Shown: one piece after another, positions 58,686-64,000 of the stretch
Layout: every line of letters begins with the position of its first letter
Position numbering within the stretch: the first letter of the stretch is position 1
Source of the DNA: Colimorpha_A sp045593985
GTDB taxonomy: Bacteria > Bacillota > Clostridia > Oscillospirales > CAG-272
Reading direction: 5' to 3'
NCBI GenBank assembly: GCA_045593985.1
Contig: JAZNXR010000002.1
Coordinates: forward strand, 1 to 64,000
Length of the DNA: 64,000 nt
Notes under the pieces: model-generated
The model's database searches: none
Told to the model about the DNA's origin: nothing
The model's input: the letters and a program-made list of their open reading frames with translations, nothing else
Program-made: the position numbers and the translations under genes

Positions 58686-59477
58686 ATGTCAAGAATTATT
58701 ATTGCGGATAGGAATTATACCGAAAAACCCGATACGAATCTTTTCAAAATGCACGCTCATGACGGCTACGAGATTTACTGCTTTTTAAGCGGCAAGGCGA
58801 AGTATTTTGTCGAGGGAACGCTCTATTCGCTTCGCGCGGGCGATATATTTATAATGAAAAAGGCGGAGTCGCATACGCTTCTTTTGCTGAAAAGTCAGCC
58901 ATACGAAAGAATAGCGATTCATTTCAGCGCCGATGCGATCGTCGGGAATATGAGAGAAAGGCTTTTGAGCTGTATGAACAGTCGCCCGCTCGGTCAGAAT
59001 AACCGCTTCCCGGCGTCGGTATTCAAGGATAAAAACTGGTCTTATTATCTGAATAAGATTTGCGAAGAACAAGACGAGGAAAAGAAAAAGCTGTATCTTA
59101 CCGTCCTCGTTTCCGAGCTGTGCGATTCTTTGGGTGAAAATCACTCCGATAACGAGGCAAAGGACAATATTTCCGATATAATCAGTTATATAAATTCGCA
59201 TCTGAGCGACGATTTGAACCTTGACAGCATCTGCGCGGTTTTTCATACAAGCCGTTCGCATACAAATCGGAAATTCAGAAAAATGACAGGCTCGTCAATG
59301 TGGGAATACATAAAGCGCAAGCGACTTCTTATGGCAAAGGAGCTTCTGTCGCAGGGCGAAAGCCCCTACCGTGTTTATGAAAAATGCGGCTTTAACGAGT
59401 ATAGCTCCTTTTATCGGGCGTATAAAGCCGAATTCGGCATCAGCCCGAAAAAGGACCATATCAAGCAAGAAAAATGA
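58686..59477 (+). CDS. AraC family transcriptional regulator
   Basis: 263 residues: an N-terminal cupin (about 15-95, with KMHAHDGYEIYCFLSGKAKY and the cupin loop RAGDIFIMKK) for ligand sensing, and a C-terminal AraC DNA-binding domain (about 160-260) with two helix-turn-helix motifs, the second ending YEKCGFNEYSSFYRAYKAEF. It is divergent from the oxidoreductase operon and is its likely activator. The ligand may be the sugar the cluster handles. Confidence 0.92.
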   Translation: MSRIIIADRNYTEKPDTNLFKMHAHDGYEIYCFLSGKAKYFVEGTLYSLRAGDIFIMKKAESHTLLLLKSQPYERIAIHFSADAIVGNMRERLLSCMNSRPLGQNNRFPASVFKDKNWSYYLNKICEEQDEEKKKLYLTVLVSELCDSLGENHSDNEAKDNISDIISYINSHLSDDLNLDSICAVFHTSRSHTNRKFRKMTGSSMWEYIKRKRLLMAKELLSQGESPYRVYEKCGFNEYSSFYRAYKAEFGISPKKDHIKQEK

Positions 59478-59484
59478 AAATGTA

Positions 59485-59518
59485 AAATCCCCGATGACCG
59501 TTGTCATCGGGGATTTCT
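59485..59518. terminator. Bidirectional terminator
   Basis: AAATCCCCGATGAC-CGTT-GTCATCGGGGATTT, between convergent genes. Confidence 0.9.
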
Positions 59519-60385
59519 TTATTTAAAATATTTCTTTACAAACGCAATATCGCGCTCGGAATCGGAGGCGCCGTAGCCGTCGTAGACGGTTTCGATGGAA
59601 ATTGCGCCGTCGTAGCCTATCGATTTTAAGGTATGGAGGTAATCTGCAACCTCGCAAACGCCCTTACCAAGCTCGACCTCGATCAGCTCATTGCCGTCAT
59701 TCGTTACCCAATGCGGATTTTCGGATACGTCGTCGCCTTCAAGAATAATGTAGTCCTTGACGTGAGCGTGAAGAACTCGGGGAGCGTAGACCTTGTAGAA
59801 ATCAGTCGGGTGAGTTTCTGCAAAAAGCGTATTTCCGACGTCGCCGCAAACGCCTATTTTAAGGCCTCTGCGCTCCATCTCGTCATAAAGACGGCCGAAA
59901 TTCTCAATGCCGTTCACGAACGGGCCCTGCGGCTCGTAAAGAACGGTAAGACCGAGGGAATTTGCATATCTTCCAACCTCCTCATCGCACTCGCAAAGGC
60001 GGTCGAAAAGGGTATCGAAGGTGTCGGGGTTTTCCTTGTTATTGTCATAGCCTATCGTCATCGTGTGATGGAAGTAGGGCGCACCGAGAATTGCCGCATA
60101 CTCCGCCGACTGCTTGAAGGTGTCGACGCCGTCCTTTTCGCCGTACATTCCGCCTGCTTCGGCAAGAATGTTTCCGCCGACCGAGTAGCAAGCGCAACGC
60201 AGGCCATAGCGGTCGAGAGCGTTTTTAAGCTCGTATGCGTATTCCTTGTTCGGGATTCTCTTGACCGTCGGAACATCGAGAAATTCGACTGCGGTAAATC
60301 CGCGTTCAACTGCATAGGAGAGCGTCTTTTCGATGCCCTCGCTTGTCAGCATGCCGTTAAAATAAGAGTAAAATGTGACGTCCAT
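59519..60385 (-). CDS. Sugar phosphate isomerase/epimerase-like TIM barrel protein
   Basis: A 288-residue TIM-barrel protein, the third in this cluster. Metal-site residues appear in VLYEPQGPF, CGDVGNTLF, HAHVKDY and ISIETVYDGYG. It follows thiI by 15 bases on the same strand, so it may be read from the nth promoter although its content belongs with the genes to its left. Confidence 0.86.
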   Translation of the reverse strand: MDVTFYSYFNGMLTSEGIEKTLSYAVERGFTAVEFLDVPTVKRIPNKEYAYELKNALDRYGLRCACYSVGGNILAEAGGMYGEKDGVDTFKQSAEYAAILGAPYFHHTMTIGYDNNKENPDTFDTLFDRLCECDEEVGRYANSLGLTVLYEPQGPFVNGIENFGRLYDEMERRGLKIGVCGDVGNTLFAETHPTDFYKVYAPRVLHAHVKDYIILEGDDVSENPHWVTNDGNELIEVELGKGVCEVADYLHTLKSIGYDGAISIETVYDGYGASDSERDIAFVKKYFK

Positions 60386-60400
60386 AATTCTGTCTCCTTT

Positions 60401-61585
60401 TTAGATATCTGCATAAGCATCTGCTTCGATCGTGTAAAGAGAATCGAAGGCTTCGTTTTCGAGTGCCTCGTAATCGTATTTTTGCTCCTGAAGAATGACC
60501 TTTTCAATATCAGGTCGGGTTTTCGGGTGCTTGGGAGTGAATACGGTACAGCAATCCTCAAATGGCAGGATCGAGGTCTCAAATGCCTCGATTCTGCGGG
60601 AAATTGCGATGATCTCCTCCTTATCCATTCCGATACAGGGACGGAAAACAGGACGTTTAACGACCGCATCGGTGACGGTCAGCGCTTGCATCGTCTGCGA
60701 TGCGACCTGACCGACAGCCTCGCCCGTGATAAGTGCCTGGCAGTAGTTTCTTTCAGCCACTCGCTCGGCAAGACGCATCATTGAACGGCGAAGAAGAAGG
60801 GTAAAATATTCCTCGTCAACCGAGTCGCGGAGAACCTCCTGAAGATGAGTCAGGGAAATAACGTGAACCTTGATTTTTCCGCAGTATTCCGAAACGATCT
60901 CGGCAAGACGAATGACCTTATCACGCGCCTGCTCCGAGGTGTAGGGATAGCTTTCAAAGTGTACCGCTTCAAGGATCACGCCTCGCTTTGCCATCATAAA
61001 GCCGGCAACCGGGGAATCAATACCGCCCGAAAGAAGAAGGAGTCCCTTGCCGTTTGAGCCGTTAGGCATACCGCCCGCACCCGGGAAGCTTCCTGCATGA
61101 ATGTAGGCGTTTTCCTCACGGATCTCGGTCATTACGACAACCGACGGCTTGTGAAGATCGACCTTGAGATATGGCATAGCTTCAAGCACGGCACCGCCGA
61201 CCTGTGCGGCGATCTCGGGCGACTTCATCGGGAATTTTTTGTCTGAGCGACGGGCATCTGCCTTAAAGGAAGCGTGACCTTTCAGATATTCGGGCAGGTA
61301 TTCCTTCGCCACTCGCTTTATATCGTCAATATTCTTCTCGGCAACCGCAGCACGGGCAACGGTCGTAATTCCGAAAACCTTACGGCAGAGGCGAAGCGCC
61401 TCGTCGATATCGCAGTTATCGTCCTGCGGCTCAACGTAGATTGTGCTTTGAGCAAGAGTTACCTTAAAAACGCCTGCAAGCTTCAGGCGAGCTTCAAGCT
61501 CTTTCTTGAGCAGCTTTTCAAAATATCCTCGGTTAAGCCCCTTAAGAGCAAGCTCACCGTATTTCAGGAGCAGTACTTCCTTCAT
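60401..61585 (-). CDS. thiI: tRNA 4-thiouridine synthase ThiI
   Basis: Thiolates U8 of tRNA with sulfur from a cysteine desulfurase. 394 residues: the N-terminal ferredoxin-like and THUMP domains (about 1-165), then the PP-loop SGGIDSPVAGFMMAKRG (about 182-198). It ends without the rhodanese domain found in E. coli ThiI, as in Bacillus. Its usual partner NifZ is not here. It overlaps nth by four bases. Confidence 0.95.
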   Translation of the reverse strand: MKEVLLLKYGELALKGLNRGYFEKLLKKELEARLKLAGVFKVTLAQSTIYVEPQDDNCDIDEALRLCRKVFGITTVARAAVAEKNIDDIKRVAKEYLPEYLKGHASFKADARRSDKKFPMKSPEIAAQVGGAVLEAMPYLKVDLHKPSVVVMTEIREENAYIHAGSFPGAGGMPNGSNGKGLLLLSGGIDSPVAGFMMAKRGVILEAVHFESYPYTSEQARDKVIRLAEIVSEYCGKIKVHVISLTHLQEVLRDSVDEEYFTLLLRRSMMRLAERVAERNYCQALITGEAVGQVASQTMQALTVTDAVVKRPVFRPCIGMDKEEIIAISRRIEAFETSILPFEDCCTVFTPKHPKTRPDIEKVILQEQKYDYEALENEAFDSLYTIEADAYADI

Positions 61586-62274
61586 TTTTTATGTTCCTTT
61601 GCGTATTTTTTACATATACCGTTCAGCCGACATTGACCGCATTTCGGTGCTTTTGCGGAGCAGGTCTCACGTCCGAAAAGGACTATGCGGTGGCAGAAAT
61701 CGGATTGCTCGCTCGGTTCGATGTATTTAACCAGCTCTTTTTCAACCTTGGCAGCATCCTTTAAGCCTTCGGGATAAAATCCCAGCCTTCCGCAGATGCG
61801 GATACAGTGAGTGTCGGCAACGATTGCAGGCAGACCGTAAAGGTCGCCCCGAATGAGGTTTGCGATCTTTCTTCCGACGCCCGAGAGCGAGAGCAGGGCG
61901 TCCATGTCGCTCGGCACCCTGCCGCCGTGATCTTCAATAAGCTGAATAGACATTTCCTTTAAATCCCTTGCCTTCATTCTGTAAAGACCGCAGGAGCGAA
62001 TAAGCTCCTCTATAACGGCAATGTCAGCATTCGCCATCGCTTCCATCGTCGGTATCTCTTTAAAAAGCGTTTCACATACGAGATTGACTCTTGCATCGGT
62101 GCATTGAGCAGACAGACGTGCCATAACGATAAGCTTAAAGGGATCTCCCTCGTAGTTTAGCGCACATTCAGCGGTAGGGTAGATCTCGGTCAAAATACGA
62201 GTTACCTCCCGTCCAAGCTGCTTTTTGGTCATTCTTTTTATAATTTTATCTTCATTTTGCTTTTTTTGTGTCAT
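61582..62274 (-). CDS. nth: Endonuclease III
   Basis: A DNA glycosylase/AP lyase for oxidised pyrimidines. 230 residues: the HhH motif LSGVGRKIANLI with the catalytic lysine, Asp in VADTHCIRI, and the [4Fe-4S] cysteines in CSAKAPKCGQCRLNGIC (6-2-5 spacing). The first ~15 residues are basic and extra; an internal ATG at codon 15 is possible, but no clear ribosome site decides. Confidence 0.95.
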   Translation of the reverse strand: MTQKKQNEDKIIKRMTKKQLGREVTRILTEIYPTAECALNYEGDPFKLIVMARLSAQCTDARVNLVCETLFKEIPTMEAMANADIAVIEELIRSCGLYRMKARDLKEMSIQLIEDHGGRVPSDMDALLSLSGVGRKIANLIRGDLYGLPAIVADTHCIRICGRLGFYPEGLKDAAKVEKELVKYIEPSEQSDFCHRIVLFGRETCSAKAPKCGQCRLNGICKKYAKEHKK

Positions 62275-62312
62275 TTGGCTCTTCCATTATTGAAAGATAA
62301 GTAGTATAATAT

Positions 62313-62341
62313 ATTATATAATAGTTTTTATTGAATTTCAA
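62313..62341 (-). promoter_or_regulatory. Promoter of the nth operon
   Basis: On the minus strand TTGAAA (62336-62341), 17 bases, TATAAT (62313-62318). TATAAT also occurs on the plus strand at 62305 and 62317 for the U32 gene, but without a good -35. Confidence 0.6.
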
Positions 62342-62366
62342 GACTTTTTACAAAGGATTGCGAAAA

Positions 62367-64000
62367 ATGGAAAAAGCAAAAAAAGCTTTACCCGAGCTTC
62401 TTGCTCCTTGCGGCTCGCTTGACTCGCTTACTGCCGCAGTTGAGGGAGGGGCAGATGCAGTATATTTCGGCGGCACGGTATTCAATGCGAGAATGAACGC
62501 AAAGAATTTCGAGCGCTCGGATATTCGCTCCGCTGTCGGTTACTGCCATGAAAACGGAGTTAAGGCATACGTTACTCTCAATACTCAAATATATGACCGT
62601 GAGCTGAAAAGCGCACTTGACCATGCTGCGTTTCTTTATGAAAGCGGCGTTGATGCGCTGATCACTGCAGACATGGGGCTTTCCATGCTTATTAAAAAGC
62701 ATATTCCGGATTTTGAGCTTCATGCATCAACCCAGGCAACCGTTCATAATCTTGCGGGAGCCGAAAGGCTTTATGACCTCGGCTTCAGCCGTGTCGTCGG
62801 CGCAAGGGAAATGGATCTTGATAATATTAAAACGCTTTGTCAGTCACGCGCCGAGATCGAGATGTTTATTCACGGCGCAATTTGCGTCAGCGTTTCGGGA
62901 CAGTGCCTTATGAGCGCAATGCTCGGCGGCAGAAGCGGAAACCGAGGTCAATGCGCTCAACCCTGCCGTATGTGCTATAACGGCGAATATCCTCTTTCGG
63001 TAAAGGATATGTGCCTTGGCGGTCATATTCCCTCGCTTATTGAGGCGGGCGTTTCTTCTCTGAAAATCGAAGGCAGAATGAAAAGCCCTGCCTACGTTTA
63101 CGGAGTGACGAAAATTTATCGCAGGCTCCTTGATGAAGGACGGAGCGCAACCCGTGACGAGATAAACGAGCTTCAAAGATTATTCTCCCGAAGCGGATTT
63201 ACGGACGGATATTTCACCGGTAATATCGGAAAGAATATGCTCGGCATACGCACCGAAACCGATATCGCCAAAACAAGAGGCGAGGGCGCTTTTAAAAGCG
63301 GTGTGGTAAAGCCTGTCGAGCAAAGCTTAAAGAAGGCTCCCGAGATCCCCTCGAAGATTGATTTTCCGCAAAAGAGAAGAACTGCGAAGGCGGTATTTAC
63401 CGCCTACTTCCGTGAAGCGGGACAGATTCCCGAAAGCCACGATCTTGATATAACTTATCTTCCCCTGTCAAAATACCGCAGCGTGTCAAACGGCGTTTCG
63501 TTGCCGCCCGTTATTTTTGACAGCGAGCTTGATGACGTAAGGCGTTCTCTTGAAAACGCCGCAAAGCAGGGCGCAAAGCATCTTCTGATCCATAATATCG
63601 GTCAGCTTGCCCTTGCCCGCGAGTACGGCTTGGCCGCTCACGGAAGCCATAGGCTTAACGTCTTTAACAATTATTCCGCAGATTTCTTTCAGAAGCAGGG
63701 AGAGCTTGACAGCATAATTCTTTCAGCGGAGCTTATCCTGCCGCAGATGCGAGATATAATTCTTCCCGAGGGTGTAAGAAAGGGCGCGATCGTCTACGGA
63801 CGGCTTCCCTTGATGCTTCTTCATAAGCCTGTCGAGAAAAAGGTGCTTCGTGATAATAGGGGCGCAAGCTTCCCGATTTATCCCGAGGAGGGAAAGGATA
63901 TTCTTTATAACAGCGTAAATATCTATATGGCAGACCAGCTCGACCGCCTTGACGGCGCAGGAATTGAGGAAAGACATCTTATCTTTACGGGCGAAAACCG
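62367..64000 (+). CDS. U32 family peptidase, 3' end beyond window
   Basis: Open from ATG at 62367 to the window edge (544 codons), with AAGGA upstream. It begins LPELLAPCGSLDSLTAAVEG and has the U32 core with GADAVYFGG, LHASTQATVHN and the cysteine cluster CRMCYNGEYPLS after RSGNRGQCAQPC. The region after ~residue 300 matches the long form with a DUF3656-type C-terminal part. Members of this family act as tRNA or 23S rRNA hydroxylation factors (TrhP, RlhA) or as peptidases; the long clostridial form is uncharacterised. Confidence 0.9.
   Translation, partial: MEKAKKALPELLAPCGSLDSLTAAVEGGADAVYFGGTVFNARMNAKNFERSDIRSAVGYCHENGVKAYVTLNTQIYDRELKSALDHAAFLYESGVDALITADMGLSMLIKKHIPDFELHASTQATVHNLAGAERLYDLGFSRVVGAREMDLDNIKTLCQSRAEIEMFIHGAICVSVSGQCLMSAMLGGRSGNRGQCAQPCRMCYNGEYPLSVKDMCLGGHIPSLIEAGVSSLKIEGRMKSPAYVYGVTKIYRRLLDEGRSATRDEINELQRLFSRSGFTDGYFTGNIGKNMLGIRTETDIAKTRGEGAFKSGVVKPVEQSLKKAPEIPSKIDFPQKRRTAKAVFTAYFREAGQIPESHDLDITYLPLSKYRSVSNGVSLPPVIFDSELDDVRRSLENAAKQGAKHLLIHNIGQLALAREYGLAAHGSHRLNVFNNYSADFFQKQGELDSIILSAELILPQMRDIILPEGVRKGAIVYGRLPLMLLHKPVEKKVLRDNRGASFPIYPEEGKDILYNSVNIYMADQLDRLDGAGIEERHLIFTGEN

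Noticed and set aside
55985..60784. Long plus-strand frames (55985-56902, 56906-57943, 57625-58554, 59633-60784)
   Set aside because: They lie opposite the oxidoreductase, TIM-barrel and thiI genes, which match known families on the minus strand; GC-biased third positions create the open frames.

Overview
The window looks like part of the chromosome of an endospore-forming Clostridia member, probably an uncultured gut lineage near Oscillospirales. The evidence is the gene set: hup-rqcP-yabP-yabQ-divIC in the order seen in spore formers, HPr kinase, IreB, RqcH, RecD2, a stand-alone MetH reactivation protein, TTG/GTG starts, strong AGGAGG ribosome sites and sigma-A promoters with 17-base spacers. 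Most of the window has balanced base composition. The first ~2 kb is clearly AT-rich and looks foreign.

Layout. 1-2080: AT-rich accessory DNA inserted against the 3' end of guaA, with attachment-like cores, clusters of an 8-base motif, and one unknown gene ending in a zinc ribbon. 2081-5017: guaA (ATP-PPase half only), a ZIP metal transporter and a TIM-barrel epimerase. 5020-5540: a cluster of GC-rich hairpin repeats. 5541-18553: a long co-directional run (secreted giant protein, ireB, ribF, inactive DD-carboxypeptidase homologue, truB, recD2, comF, divergent actin-like protein, acetyltransferase, rqcH). 18783-26540: hprK, a GLUG lipoprotein, the hup-rqcP-yabP-yabQ-divIC operon, a coiled-coil inactive beta-lactamase-fold protein, an unknown protein, a DUF554 protein and ispE. 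26585-35166 (minus strand): thyA-DUF6062-lipoprotein, and rimO-pgsA-ytqB-mnmG-rsmG. 35413-43626: acpP, a second CDP-alcohol phosphatidyltransferase, an AI-2E family protein, prfB without its usual frameshift, purC, a BaiN-like flavoprotein and an RpiR regulator. 43824-48104: aldose-epimerase-like protein, GH32 hydrolase, SDR and pyridoxamine kinase. 48271-49275: five tRNA genes (Val, Asp, Phe, Gly; then Cys). 51035-55719: metF, MetH reactivation protein, metH, cysK. 55778-60385: Gfo/Idh/MocA oxidoreductase plus three TIM-barrel epimerases around a divergent AraC regulator. 60401-64000: thiI, nth and the start of a U32 peptidase family gene.

Themes. RqcH and RqcP, the two main bacterial ribosome-quality-control elongation factors, are both here. 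metF, metH and the reactivation protein form a complete cobalamin-dependent methyl-transfer module for methionine, next to cysteine synthase. Two proteins with the penicillin-recognising fold have lost all their catalytic motifs. Many intergenic gaps hold short repeats built on one plan: constant flanks around a hairpin whose stem sequence changes from copy to copy while pairing is kept. Several of these repeats read through as false N-terminal extensions of mnmG, rimO and a phosphatase gene, so the starts given here were chosen after removing them.
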